The notes: generated by a model from the sequence alone, not told the origin. DNA of 64,000 nucleotides from Saccharospirillum sp. (GCA_018402545.1 JAGYIL010000001.1:1860001-1924000), one strand, 5' to 3'; counted from the first letter of the stretch, positions 36,707 to 45,978 are shown. A program made the numbers and translations.

Positions 36707-36875
36707 GACGCTAGACAGAAACAGACGCAGGACATGAAGGGACGCGGGACATTGAAAGACGTAAAAAACGTCAGTCGATGTTCTGCGTCTTTTTTATGTT
36801 TCACGTCTTTTACTGTTTTGCGTCCCTCGACGTCTCACGTCTTGCTCTGTTTCATGTCCTTCAATGTTTTACGTC
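36707..36875. repeat. Dyad-symmetric array of degenerate 17-bp repeats
   Basis: GAC marks recur at 36707, 36724, 36741 and 36758 (every 17 bp). After the central GACGTAAAAAACGTC, the mirror mark GTC ends at 36772, 36789, 36807, 36824, 36841, 36858 and 36875 (17, 18, 17, 17, 17, 17). Units approximate TTCAATGTTTTACGTC and its complement. The whole lies between the fadD stop and the hrpA promoter, whose -35 overlaps the last unit. AGACGCAGGACAT pairs with ATGTTCTGCGTCT just before a T-run, so part may also act as the fadD terminator. Confidence 0.85.
36723..36795 (+). terminator. Possible fadD terminator with long loop
   Basis: A 13-bp stem with one G-T wobble (36723-36735 with 36778-36790) is followed by TTTTT. 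The 42-nt loop contains a smaller GACGT/ACGTC hairpin. It is made of the 17-bp repeat units, so it may be a by-product of that array. Confidence 0.45.
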
Positions 36876-36896
36876 CTTTCCCCAGATGCCTATAAT
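36868..36896 (+). promoter_or_regulatory. Sigma-70-type promoter for hrpA
   Basis: A perfect -10 TATAAT (36891-36896) lies 17 bp after TTTACG (36868-36873), 30 bp before the hrpA ATG. The -35 is inside the last 17-bp repeat. Confidence 0.55.
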
Positions 36897-36925
36897 GCCG
36901 TCCCTTTTGGCAGACAGGTCCATGC

Positions 36926-39900
36926 ATGCCGTCCAGCGCAGTATCAACCACGGAAATGACGCCCGATCTGGTTCAGCAGAACCTGTCGCAGTGCCTTGTT
37001 CGTGACCGGCATTATCTGACACAGCGCTGCAAGACCTGGCGTCAGCAACTGAACAAAGGGCAGGCATCGCCTTCCCTGGTGGCGGCCATTGAAAAAGCCT
37101 TTGTTCGGTCGCGGGAAGGGTATGCAGCCCGTGATCAGCGTGTTCCCGAGATCCGACTGAACGAGACCCTGCCTGTCTCTGAGCGGGCCGAGGACATTCT
37201 TGCCGCCATTACCGAACACCAGGTGGTGGTCATCGCCGGTGAAACCGGCTCGGGCAAAACGACGCAGATTCCCAAATTGTGTTTTCGGGCCGGGCTGGGC
37301 CGCTCCGGGATGATTGGTCATACCCAGCCACGCCGGCTGGCGGCTCGCTCGGTTGCCGATCGTTTATCCGAAGAATTGAACGTTGAGCTCGGGCACCAGG
37401 TGGGCTACCAGGTGCGGTTCACCGACCAGTCCAACGACGACACCCTGATCAAGCTGATGACCGACGGTATTCTGTTGAACGAGATTCAGCAGGACCCGTT
37501 CCTCAACAAGTATGACACCCTGATCATCGACGAAGCCCACGAGCGCAGCCTGAACATCGACTTTCTGCTGGGTTATCTGAGGCAGTTGTTGCCACGCCGG
37601 CCGGATCTGAAACTCATCATCACCTCGGCGACCATCGACGTTGAGCGTTTCTCGGAGCATTTTAGCCAGGCCCCGGTGATCGAAGTAGCCGGGCGCAGCT
37701 ACCCGGTTGAGCATCTGTACCGCCCCATGAGCCCGGATGAAGACGATTACGCCTCTGACCTGCCCAGCGCCGTGCTCAATGCCGTTGAAGAGATAGAGCA
37801 ACTCGAACGCGCCGGAAAGACCGCCAACAGCGGTGGCGATGTGCTGGTGTTTTTACCCGGCGAACGGGAGATCCGCGAGACGTTCAACACCCTCAAACGC
37901 GCCCAGTTGCGTCATACCGAATTGTTACCGCTTTATGCGCGGTTAAGCGCCAGCGAACAACAGCGTATTTTTGCCAGCCACAGTGGCCGGCGCATTGTGC
38001 TCTCGACCAACGTGGCCGAAACCTCGCTGACGGTGCCGGGCATTCACTACGTGATCGACAGTGGCCTGGTGCGCATCAGCCGCTACAGTTACCGGTCCAA
38101 GATTCAACGCTTGCCGATCGAACCGATTTCCCAGGCGTCGGCCAACCAGCGGGCAGGGCGGTGTGGTCGCATTGCGCCAGGCCTGTGCATTCGCCTTTAC
38201 GACGAAGAAGAGTTCCAGCAACGACCCGCCTTTACCGACCCGGAAATTCTGCGCACCAACCTGGCCTCGGTGATTCTGCAGATGTTGCATATGCGGCTTG
38301 GCAAGGTGGAAGACTTTCCGTTTCTGGAACCACCCGACAGCCGGATGATCCGCGATGGCTATACCCTGCTGACCGAACTGGCCGCCGTGACCGACAAGGG
38401 TCATTTAACGCCGCTGGGTAAAGAGCTGGCGCGCCTGCCGGTGGACCCGCGCCTCGGGCGCATGGTGATCGAAGCCAACCGGCAGAAATCGCTGAGCGAG
38501 GTACTGGTGATTGCGGCAGCACTGTCGATTCCCGACCCGCGCGAGCGCCCACAGGAAAAACAGCAGGCCGCGGCCGAAAAGCACGCCCAGGATAAAGACA
38601 AGGATTCCGACTTTCTGGCCTTCTGGAACCTCTGGCAACGCTATGAAGAAGAGCGCCAGACGCTCAGCCAGGGGCAATTGCGCAAATTCTGCAAGGCCCA
38701 GTTTCTGAACTATCTGCGCATGCGCGAATGGCGCGATATTCACCGCCAGTTGCACCTGCTTGCCAAGTCACTCGGCTTTCGGCTGAATGAGCAGGCCGCC
38801 AGTTATGAGCAGGTGCACAAGGCACTGGCTTCCGGCCTGTTGTCACAGATCGCGAACTACAAGGAAGACAAGCTCTACACGGCTGCCCGGGGCCGCCAGT
38901 GCCGGATTCATCCGTCATCGGCCCTGTCGCGCAAGGGCCCCAAATGGCTGGTGGCCGCCGAACTGGTGGAAACCACGCAGGTGTTTGCGCGCACTGTGGC
39001 ACGCATTGAACCGGCCTGGCTGGAGCCGCTGGCAATGCATCTGGTAAAACGCAATTACACCGATCCGCACTGGGAGAAAAAGCGCGGTCAGGTCGTGGCC
39101 AAAGAAACGCTGATGCTCTACGGCCTGCCCATTGTGGCGCAACGGCCGGTGCATTTCGGGGCGATTGACCCGGCACAGGCGCGTGAGATTTTCATCCGCT
39201 CGGCGCTGGTGGAAGGCGAGTTTCAAACCAAAGCGGCGTTTTTTCAGCGCAACCGGGCCATGCTGGCTGAAGTAACCGGCCTGGAAGACAAGGCCCGTCG
39301 CCGCGATATTCTGGTCGATGATGATCAGTTGGTGGCGTTTTACGACCAGCGCATACCGCACGACATCGTTAACGCGGCCGGCTTTCATGCCTGGCTCAAA
39401 AAACAGCCACAGGATGCGCTGGACCTGACGCCGGAAGCGCTGATGCAGCATTCGGCCGATCAGGTCACCGAGCAGCAATACCCCGATTTCATCACCGTCG
39501 GCCGCATGAAACTGCCGCTCAAGTACCAGTTTGAACCGGGCACCGACGCCGATGGCGTCACCATGACCGTGCCCGCGGGTGCGCTGGCGCAATTGCCCGC
39601 CGGTCGGCTGGAGTGGCTGGTGCCAGGCATGCTGCGCGACAAGATCATTGCGCTGATCAAGGCGCTGCCAAAATCCTACCGGCGCAACTTTGTACCGGTA
39701 CCGGATTTTGCCGATGCGCTGATGAACAGCCTGGCCGTCGATGACACGCCGCTGACCAAAGCCATCGGGGAACGCCTGTTCCGCATGACCGGCATTCGCG
39801 TACCTCAGGATGAGTGGCAGCCCGACAAGCTTGAAGCCCACCACCGGTTCCGGTTCGAGGTGGTTGACGATTCCGGTAAGGTCATCGCCTCGGGTCGTGA

Positions 39901-40852
39901 CCTCGATGCGCTGAAATCACCCGCCAACGCCCAGGCGGCGAAAGACCGGGCGACCGCTGGCAAGAGCCAGGAGCAAGACACCGGCCCAGCTCACTACACC
40001 GAGTGGTCGTTTGCCGATCTGCCCGAGGTGGAGCATCGCATTCAGGCCGGTATTCACATCGATGTCTTCCCGGCGCTGGCCGACAAGGTGAACGCGGTCG
40101 CGATTGAATCCTTTACCCAGCAACCCTGGGCGGAACAGCAACACCGCCAGGGGCTGCTGCGTCTGGCCTGGTTTCAGCTGGAGCAGCCGCTGGGGTATCT
40201 GGCCAAACGTCTGCCTGCCTTCAAGGAAAGCGCCCTGCTGTTTGCGCCCTATGGCAAAGCCGACCCGTTGCGACAGGACATACTGTGGGCGACGCTGGCG
40301 CGCACGCTGGACCGCGGCGGCACCTTGCCGCGCACCCGGTCAGCGTTCAATGCCTGGGTCGAAGCAGGGCGGGGCGATCTGGTCGAGCAGGGCGAACAGC
40401 TGGCCCGCCAGGTGCACGAGGTGCTGCACCGCCATCACCAGGTTCGTAAACAATTGAAAGGGCGCGTGACCTTTGCCACGGCCTTCCTATACGCTGACGT
40501 GGCTGCGCAGCTTGATCAATTGGTATACCCCGGGTTTGTCAGCGCCACTCCGGCCGAGTGGTTTACCGAATTGCCCCGCTATCTGGAAGGCGCCGACCGG
40601 CGCCTGAACCGGGCCGGGGGTATTCCCGCCCGGGAGCAGTTCTGGGTGGATGAACTGGCCGGTTTCTGGCAACGTTACCAGAGCAAGCAGCGCACCCTGG
40701 CCGAACAGCAAATGGTCAGCCCGGCATTGACCGAGTTTCGCTGGCTGCTGGAGGAATATCGGGTCTCCCTGTTTGCGCAAACACTGGGAACCCGGGTGCC
40801 GGTCTCGGCCAAGCGACTGGAAAAACAATGGCAACAGGTACTCGCTGAATGA
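36926..40852 (+). CDS. hrpA: ATP-dependent RNA helicase HrpA
   Basis: The 1308-aa DEAH-box helicase is close to the E. coli length of 1300. It shows Walker A AGETGSGKTTQIPK, IIDEAHERSLNIDFLLGYL, SATID, STNVAETSLTVPGIHYVIDSGL and QRAGRCGRI, followed by the HA2 and OB regions and the long DUF3418 C-terminal part. HrpA acts on stalled or colliding ribosomes and mRNA processing in E. coli. The stop overlaps the next ATG (ATGA), coupling it to a hydrolase-like gene. Confidence 0.95.
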   Translation: MPSSAVSTTEMTPDLVQQNLSQCLVRDRHYLTQRCKTWRQQLNKGQASPSLVAAIEKAFVRSREGYAARDQRVPEIRLNETLPVSERAEDILAAITEHQVVVIAGETGSGKTTQIPKLCFRAGLGRSGMIGHTQPRRLAARSVADRLSEELNVELGHQVGYQVRFTDQSNDDTLIKLMTDGILLNEIQQDPFLNKYDTLIIDEAHERSLNIDFLLGYLRQLLPRRPDLKLIITSATIDVERFSEHFSQAPVIEVAGRSYPVEHLYRPMSPDEDDYASDLPSAVLNAVEEIEQLERAGKTANSGGDVLVFLPGEREIRETFNTLKRAQLRHTELLPLYARLSASEQQRIFASHSGRRIVLSTNVAETSLTVPGIHYVIDSGLVRISRYSYRSKIQRLPIEPISQASANQRAGRCGRIAPGLCIRLYDEEEFQQRPAFTDPEILRTNLASVILQMLHMRLGKVEDFPFLEPPDSRMIRDGYTLLTELAAVTDKGHLTPLGKELARLPVDPRLGRMVIEANRQKSLSEVLVIAAALSIPDPRERPQEKQQAAAEKHAQDKDKDSDFLAFWNLWQRYEEERQTLSQGQLRKFCKAQFLNYLRMREWRDIHRQLHLLAKSLGFRLNEQAASYEQVHKALASGLLSQIANYKEDKLYTAARGRQCRIHPSSALSRKGPKWLVAAELVETTQVFARTVARIEPAWLEPLAMHLVKRNYTDPHWEKKRGQVVAKETLMLYGLPIVAQRPVHFGAIDPAQAREIFIRSALVEGEFQTKAAFFQRNRAMLAEVTGLEDKARRRDILVDDDQLVAFYDQRIPHDIVNAAGFHAWLKKQPQDALDLTPEALMQHSADQVTEQQYPDFITVGRMKLPLKYQFEPGTDADGVTMTVPAGALAQLPAGRLEWLVPGMLRDKIIALIKALPKSYRRNFVPVPDFADALMNSLAVDDTPLTKAIGERLFRMTGIRVPQDEWQPDKLEAHHRFRFEVVDDSGKVIASGRDLDALKSPANAQAAKDRATAGKSQEQDTGPAHYTEWSFADLPEVEHRIQAGIHIDVFPALADKVNAVAIESFTQQPWAEQQHRQGLLRLAWFQLEQPLGYLAKRLPAFKESALLFAPYGKADPLRQDILWATLARTLDRGGTLPRTRSAFNAWVEAGRGDLVEQGEQLARQVHEVLHRHHQVRKQLKGRVTFATAFLYADVAAQLDQLVYPGFVSATPAEWFTELPRYLEGADRRLNRAGGIPAREQFWVDELAGFWQRYQSKQRTLAEQQMVSPALTEFRWLLEEYRVSLFAQTLGTRVPVSAKRLEKQWQQVLAE

Positions 40853-41808
40853 AGCATGGCATCAAGGAATATCGGCTTAAAGTGCCGACCTGGCAGGGCG
40901 GCCAGCTGTTCGTGCGTCAGTTTTTACCGGAAGCCCCCCAGGCCCTTGTAGTGCTGTTGCATGGCCTGGGTAATAAAGGCGACGTTTTTTGTCATCAGGG
41001 CCATGGGCTGGCGCAGTTTCTGGCCGATATGGGCTTTCATTGCCTGGTTCCCGACCTGATCGGCCACGGCCAAAGCTGGCCCAACCTGAGCCGACGGCTC
41101 GACCACGACGCCAATCTGATTATTCGCGAAGACCTGCCCCGGCTGATGGCTGAAGCCCGTCGCCAGGCCGATGGTTTGCCGATTTTCCTGATTGGACAGG
41201 GGTTTGGCGGGGTGTTGCTGGCGTCCTCGTACGCGCGCGAGCCGGGTGTCCGTCCGGGCGTTCTGGGCATGATCCACCTGGGCACCCGGCGCAATGCCAC
41301 GCTGGGCGGGGTGCATCATTCAACCCTGGCCCGCCTGACGACGGACGCGCTGTTACCCGCTCTGGGCACACTCAAGGGTGCCGTCCCCATGCGCTGGCTC
41401 GGCAAGGGCCCGGAGCCCGAATATCTGACGCTCTATCGGGATTACCTGCGCTGGTCCAACGGCCCCTGGGTCGCAAACGACGATACCGGTTTCGACTATG
41501 CCGCCGCCGCCCAACACCTCGACTGGCCGCCCAGCCTGTATCTGGCCCGGCGCAACGGTGGCTACGCCGACCACGTCGCCGATGTTCGTGAATTCATGCG
41601 CGAGCTGGGCACCCACAACGGCCGACTCTGGGTGCTGGGCAAGCGCGATGGCAATTTGCGCAACTACAGTGCCCAATCCATGCTGATCCACGATGACGCA
41701 TGGGTAGACCACTTTCCCGTTCTGCTCGACTGGATCAACGAGCGCCTGCGCCAGCTCCCAAAGGGTGTACGCATCCGTCACCTGGTGTCGGTGGATAGTT
41801 CTAGCTGA
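40849..41808 (+). CDS. Alpha/beta-hydrolase-fold protein lacking the nucleophile serine
   Basis: The 319-aa protein resembles the monoglyceride-lipase-like (Hydrolase_4) group, with the oxyanion HGLGNKGD and PDLIGHGQS. At the nucleophile elbow the sequence is G116-Q-G-F-G120, so Gly118 stands where the catalytic serine should be (GxSxG). Unless another residue serves, the protein is unlikely to be an ordinary serine hydrolase and may be a binding or scaffold protein. It is translationally coupled to hrpA by an ATGA overlap. The reading frame is otherwise intact. Confidence 0.8.
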   Translation: MKHGIKEYRLKVPTWQGGQLFVRQFLPEAPQALVVLLHGLGNKGDVFCHQGHGLAQFLADMGFHCLVPDLIGHGQSWPNLSRRLDHDANLIIREDLPRLMAEARRQADGLPIFLIGQGFGGVLLASSYAREPGVRPGVLGMIHLGTRRNATLGGVHHSTLARLTTDALLPALGTLKGAVPMRWLGKGPEPEYLTLYRDYLRWSNGPWVANDDTGFDYAAAAQHLDWPPSLYLARRNGGYADHVADVREFMRELGTHNGRLWVLGKRDGNLRNYSAQSMLIHDDAWVDHFPVLLDWINERLRQLPKGVRIRHLVSVDSSS

Positions 41809-41839
41809 TGGCTTGGCCACCGAATCGTACTTCTTGCTT

Positions 41840-41938
41840 CCGTTCGCCCTGAGCCTGTCGAAGGGTCTTGGGGAGTATCACCAACCGCCGGTTAATCCCA
41901 ATCCCCAAGGGGGTTCGACAGGCTCACCCCGAACGGAA
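41840..41938. repeat. Palindromic element between convergent genes
   Basis: CCGTTCGCCCTGAGCCTGTC near 41840 is mirrored by GACAGGCTCACCCCGAACGG near 41938, with further pairing of CCCCAAG and CTTGGGG inside. The TTCGACAGGCTCA signature is one I know as a dispersed palindrome in many proteobacteria. Lying between tail-to-tail genes it could serve as a bidirectional terminator. Confidence 0.75.
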
Positions 41939-41964
41939 TTTGGCTAGGGGCTAATAACTGACCT

Positions 41965-42309
41965 TTAGTCGCCAGAATCCGACCCCGAATACGCCTCCCG
42001 AACCTTCTGATAGGCCGAGCGGGTCGCTGTGGGCGAGAAGCCTTCCGGCACTTTATCGCGCAGGAAGAACGAAAACGCGAGGATGCCAGCGACCCATTCG
42101 TACAGGGCAGGTGGAATGTCCTGGCCGGTGTTGAGGCGAGTCAGAATATTGACCAGGTCTTCATCCTGATAGATGGGAACATCGTGCTCTTTGGCCAGGG
42201 CGACAATGGCGTCGGCCATCTCGTCGGTGCCCAGGGCACTGACGATGGGGGTTTTCTGGCCCTTGTATTCGAGCGCAGCGGCCTTGTTGCCAGGCGTTTC
42301 TTCGGTCAT
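41965..42309 (-). CDS. FlhB-like short export-switch homologue
   Basis: The 114-aa protein aligns with the C-terminal cytoplasmic part of FlhB/EscU after its NPTH self-cleavage site (AALEYKGQKTPIVSALGTDEMADAIVALAKEHDVPIYQD and DIPPALYEWVAGILAF), but has no NPTH and no membrane helices. Such FlhB2-type proteins occur beside FliK-like genes outside the main flagellar operon in pseudomonads. It overlaps the FliK-like gene by ATGA. A longer upstream frame to 42417 is a shadow of that gene. Confidence 0.85.
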   Translation of the reverse strand: MTEETPGNKAAALEYKGQKTPIVSALGTDEMADAIVALAKEHDVPIYQDEDLVNILTRLNTGQDIPPALYEWVAGILAFSFFLRDKVPEGFSPTATRSAYQKVREAYSGSDSGD

Positions 42310-44228
42310 GTGCGAACATCCACCAGGGGTTTGAATTGGTCGGGTTCCGGCGTGGTCTTTTTCGGCGGCATGCCGTGCCGGGTTTGCAGAGCGCGCTCGC
42401 CGAGGCCCTGAGTCCACTGTTCCAGAGTGCCCAGGTTGTTATTGATGATGCTCAGGGTGCCCTGATCCTGCGACCAGAAGATTACATCGGTATGGTCGGG
42501 CGTCCAGTGCAGGTCGGCGCACAATGGCGCCAGCGGCGCGAGCTCAAAGAACAGGCGGAAGCGAAACGGGCGCTTGCCGGGTGCATCGGATTCTGTCTCC
42601 TCACCCTCGGGCTTCTCCTGCCACCATTCCATGTTCAGCCAGTGGTTCGGCCCCAGCCAGAGCATCGGAATGCTCAGTTGTTGCACTGGCGGTGCCTCGG
42701 GGTTGGCCAAAGCGCCGAGTGCCTGCTGGATAGCGTTGTTCTGCGTCTTGCCCTGCAAGCTTTCCAGCAGTGTTCTTAGCTGCAACAGCGGTTGCAGGTC
42801 GTCCTGCTTAATGGCTGAGCCACCGCTCTGATTTTGCACAGTGACGCCCGGCCCATACCCGGTCGGTGGCGCATTCAACAGGCGCTGAGCCTGCTGGGCC
42901 AGGGCTTGTTGCAAGCTGGCCGGGTGCTGTTGAATGCGGCTGTCGAGCACGGCCAGCCACTGAGACAACCGAATCTCCACAGGTATTGATTGCATCGGGT
43001 CGCGTCCCTCTTGAGAAGAAGCTCCGGGAGGCGGTGCCAGGGTGCTGAACCGGGTAGGCGCCAGCAACGGATCCGCAGGCGTGGCCGTTGGGTTAGGGTT
43101 ACCCGACAGGTTACCCGGCTGGCCTGATGGAGCGGTCGGGGTAGGGGGTAGACTGGCACCACCTGTCGAGCTGGCCGTTGGTTGAACGGCTGCCGCTGGA
43201 GAACCGGTCGGTAACGAGACCGGTGCCGATTGCGCCGCCGACATCATTGGATTTACCACGACAGCGATGCGCAACGCAGTGGGCGCGGCCTGGTTACCAT
43301 CGGCAGACGTGCGTTGAGGCGTTGGCAACCCACCCGGAGTCGGGAGGTTTGACTGGGCTCTGTCTGCAGCAATTGTAATCACCAGCGATGTGCCAGCGGG
43401 TAGGGCCGGAGCTCCGGGTGTAAACGGGATCAGCATAACCGGCGCCCCAGTGCCGGGCGCTGTAGGTGTCAGATTGTGCGGATTTCCAGGCAAGGGCGTA
43501 CTGGCCGAATACACAGAAGCTATGGCACTCAACAATGGCGCCAGGGGTGCCGTGTTTAATGGGTTGGCGGCAGTACTGACCAACGGAGCAGATGGCGCGC
43601 CTGGGGTACCAAGGGCTGGTTGTGCCTGTGACGGTATCAGCGGGGTCGCCGGCAAGCTGGCAACCGGCGGCCGCAACTGTGCCAGCGGGCTGAACACCTG
43701 CATCCACTGGGCCACGGTGCGTGCCGACAGAGCGGGCTTCTGACTCAGCCATTGCACCAGCGACTGCAACTCGGGGGCGTCACCGGCCAGTGTTTGCAAG
43801 GCCGGGAAGGCGGGAGGGGCGGGCATTAGAGTGGTGTGCGCCCGCGGCAACGAATGCGCCTGCCAAAACTGCAGCGAGGCCTGCATCATCCGGTTGAGCT
43901 GAGCCGTATCGACCTGGGGCAACACCCGTAACTGGTTCTCCGGCGTGGCTTCCACCATCAACACCGTACCCGGCGGAAAGGCACGCTCACTCTGCACCCG
44001 AACCCACTGCTGATTCAGCGAAAGCACCAGGTCATACAAGGGCTTGTCCCGACTGCCCATGACGGTTTGTTCCACGACAACGGCGAGCGCGGGCAGGGAA
44101 GGCCGCAGCGCGTCGAGGCTATCGGCACGCACGCGAACCACAGGCTCACTGCCACGATCGAGCGTACGCGGTGTCAGGGTACTGTCTGTAGGACGCTTGA
44201 TCGCGTCGGTCCGATCTATGCCAGCCAT
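42306..44228 (-). CDS. FliK-like hook-length control domain protein
   Basis: The 640-aa protein has a long Pro/Ala/Thr-rich central region (about residues 170-430) and a folded C-terminal region (LSIPMLWLGPNHWLNMEWWQ; FRFRLFFELAPLAPLCADLHW; DVIFWSQDQGTLSIINNNL) typical of Flg_hook/FliK C-termini. FliK proteins measure hook length and trigger the FlhB switch. Here the gene pairs with a short FlhB-like gene but no flagellar genes are near, so it may be an accessory copy. Start at 44228. Confidence 0.85.
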   Translation of the reverse strand: MAGIDRTDAIKRPTDSTLTPRTLDRGSEPVVRVRADSLDALRPSLPALAVVVEQTVMGSRDKPLYDLVLSLNQQWVRVQSERAFPPGTVLMVEATPENQLRVLPQVDTAQLNRMMQASLQFWQAHSLPRAHTTLMPAPPAFPALQTLAGDAPELQSLVQWLSQKPALSARTVAQWMQVFSPLAQLRPPVASLPATPLIPSQAQPALGTPGAPSAPLVSTAANPLNTAPLAPLLSAIASVYSASTPLPGNPHNLTPTAPGTGAPVMLIPFTPGAPALPAGTSLVITIAADRAQSNLPTPGGLPTPQRTSADGNQAAPTALRIAVVVNPMMSAAQSAPVSLPTGSPAAAVQPTASSTGGASLPPTPTAPSGQPGNLSGNPNPTATPADPLLAPTRFSTLAPPPGASSQEGRDPMQSIPVEIRLSQWLAVLDSRIQQHPASLQQALAQQAQRLLNAPPTGYGPGVTVQNQSGGSAIKQDDLQPLLQLRTLLESLQGKTQNNAIQQALGALANPEAPPVQQLSIPMLWLGPNHWLNMEWWQEKPEGEETESDAPGKRPFRFRLFFELAPLAPLCADLHWTPDHTDVIFWSQDQGTLSIINNNLGTLEQWTQGLGERALQTRHGMPPKKTTPEPDQFKPLVDVRT

Positions 44229-44365
44229 TTACAGGTCCGTGCGTGCAGGGAAATTTCACCATACCCCCGTTTATCGGGAATATCAGTGGTACACCTAACC
44301 ATAAAGCAAAACCACCTGTCGGTATTCAGCGTTTGTAACACCCAGTTTAAGCGTGCCAAGGTACC

Positions 44366-44493
44366 GTGTCGGCCACCGGGTATACCTATCCGGGGTAGTC
44401 CGCAGCATGGATGCTGCGGTCTAGGCTCCATGGATGGATTTACGCCGAGCGATGTGTCGCACCACCCGTATAGGTATACCCGGTGGCTGACAC
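44366..44493. repeat. Core-sharing palindromic element A
   Basis: Arms of 28 bp (44366-44393 and 44466-44493, starting GTGTCGGCCACCGGGTATAC) are near-perfect inverted repeats. Between them are a perfect hairpin CCGCAGCAT-GG-ATGCTGCGG and the core CATGGATGGATTTACGCCG (44429-44447), also found in elements B, C and D. It lies in the divergent space between the FliK-like gene and ccmA, upstream of the ccmA -10. Confidence 0.85.
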
Positions 44494-44635
44494 ATGCTCG
44501 TCCACCAAGTTGAATTCAACGGTAAAGCAACAAACGATCGAGTGGCTAAGAAAGTTAGCGGCCCGCGGTCAATAGACTGTAGTTTTTGAACTGTCTAATA
44601 CAGGCCAGACTTTCGTATTCCAGCCTCTGAGTGGG

Positions 44636-44641
44636 TATAAT
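44636..44641 (+). promoter_or_regulatory. Likely -10 box of the ccm operon
   Basis: TATAAT lies 28 bp before the ccmA start. No convincing -35 hexamer is visible at the right distance. Confidence 0.4.
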
Positions 44642-44668
44642 CCCGCGACCTTTTTTCAGAGACAGACC

Positions 44669-45304
44669 ATGGCCCGAGTGTTGTCCGCATTGGGACTGGA
44701 TTGCGAGCGTGATGACCGGCATCTTTTCAGGGATTTGTCGTTTGATGTGGCAAGCGGCGAGATCCTGCATCTGACCGGCCCAAACGGGTCCGGCAAGACG
44801 ACCCTGTTGCGTCGACTGGTGGGCATTAGCTCTGTGGTTGACGGGGACGTTTCCTGGTTCCCCGATTCTCCTGAACGCACCGCCGAACCCTGTGAAAAGA
44901 TTTGGTATATCGCCCATAGGCCGGCAGTGACGTTGTTACAATCGCCGCTCGAAAATATGGCTTATGCACTGGCATTGCACGGGATACAGGCGCCGGAGTC
45001 AGTGGTTTGGGACGCATTGGAAACCGTCGGCCTGCGTGGCTTTGAAGACGTGCCCAGTCACCAATTGTCGGCCGGGCAGCAGCGTCGGGTCGCACTGGCC
45101 AGGCTTTATCTGCCGCTGGAACCGGATCGGGTGCGCGCCTGGGTGTTGGACGAACCGCTCACGGCCCTGGATATAGAGGCTGTTGACCGCCTCAAGGCCA
45201 GAATTATTGACTACGCCCGGGCCGGTGGCAGCGTGATTATGACCAGTCACCACGGACTGGACAGCGAAACAGTGCGAACACTGGAACTGGGGGCCGCGTC
45301 ATGA
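44669..45304 (+). CDS. ccmA: Cytochrome c maturation ATPase CcmA
   Basis: The 211-aa ABC ATPase powers release of holo-CcmE from CcmC in system I cytochrome c biogenesis. It has Walker A GPNGSGKTT, signature LSAGQQRRVALARL, and Walker B WVLDEPLTALD. It is the first of nine contiguous ccm genes and overlaps ccmB by 4 nt (ATGA). Confidence 0.94.
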   Translation: MARVLSALGLDCERDDRHLFRDLSFDVASGEILHLTGPNGSGKTTLLRRLVGISSVVDGDVSWFPDSPERTAEPCEKIWYIAHRPAVTLLQSPLENMAYALALHGIQAPESVVWDALETVGLRGFEDVPSHQLSAGQQRRVALARLYLPLEPDRVRAWVLDEPLTALDIEAVDRLKARIIDYARAGGSVIMTSHHGLDSETVRTLELGAAS

Positions 45305-45978
45305 CGTTCTTGCCCCTGCTGAGATCCGTGTTCCGGCGGGAAATGCAGCTTGCGTATCGGCGTCGTTCAGACCTCGCCAATCCACTCCTGTTTTTCCTGA
45401 TCGTAGTGGTGTTGTTCCCGCTGGGCGTGACACCCGATATGACCAAGCTGGCTGACATGGCGCCCGGTGTGCTTTGGGTTGGTGCCTTGCTGGCGAACCT
45501 GCTGTCACTCGATCTGCTGTTTCGCAGTGACTACGAAGACGGCTCGCTGGAACAGATGCTGCTGGCCTCGTTGCCACCGACCTCGCTGGTGCTCTGTAAA
45601 GTCTGGGTGCACTGGCTGGTGACCGGGTTGCCGCTGACGATAATGGCACCGCTTTTATCGATCATGCTGGGCCTGCCGGGCAGCGCCTTGCCACTATTGA
45701 TGCTAACGCTGGCACTGGGCACCCTGAGCCTGAGTCTGATTGGCAGTATAGGCGCCGCTCTGACCGTGGGATTGCAAAAGGGAGGGTTGTTATTGACCCT
45801 GCTCATCATGCCCTTGTTTGTACCGGTTATTATCTTCGGAACCGGTGCCGTGCAGGCTCAGGTGGCCGGTTTACCCTGGCAGGCACATCTGGCCATGCTG
45901 GCGGCGATGACCACCGGGTCGCTGGCATTGTCGCCACTGTTGACCGTTGCCGCCCTCCGCATTGCGGTGGGCGATTGA
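45301..45978 (+). CDS. ccmB: Heme exporter membrane protein CcmB
   Basis: The 225-aa protein has about six membrane helices and the family N-terminus FRREMQLAYRRRSDLANPLLFF. It forms the CcmABCD complex with the ATPase CcmA. Its length is normal. Confidence 0.94.
   Translation: MTFLPLLRSVFRREMQLAYRRRSDLANPLLFFLIVVVLFPLGVTPDMTKLADMAPGVLWVGALLANLLSLDLLFRSDYEDGSLEQMLLASLPPTSLVLCKVWVHWLVTGLPLTIMAPLLSIMLGLPGSALPLLMLTLALGTLSLSLIGSIGAALTVGLQKGGLLLTLLIMPLFVPVIIFGTGAVQAQVAGLPWQAHLAMLAAMTTGSLALSPLLTVAALRIAVGD

Noticed and set aside
36891-36896. The 17-bp array as a set of hrpA operators
   Set aside because: Phasing and overlap with the -35 make it possible, but there is no known regulator with this motif, so it is reported only as a repeat structure.
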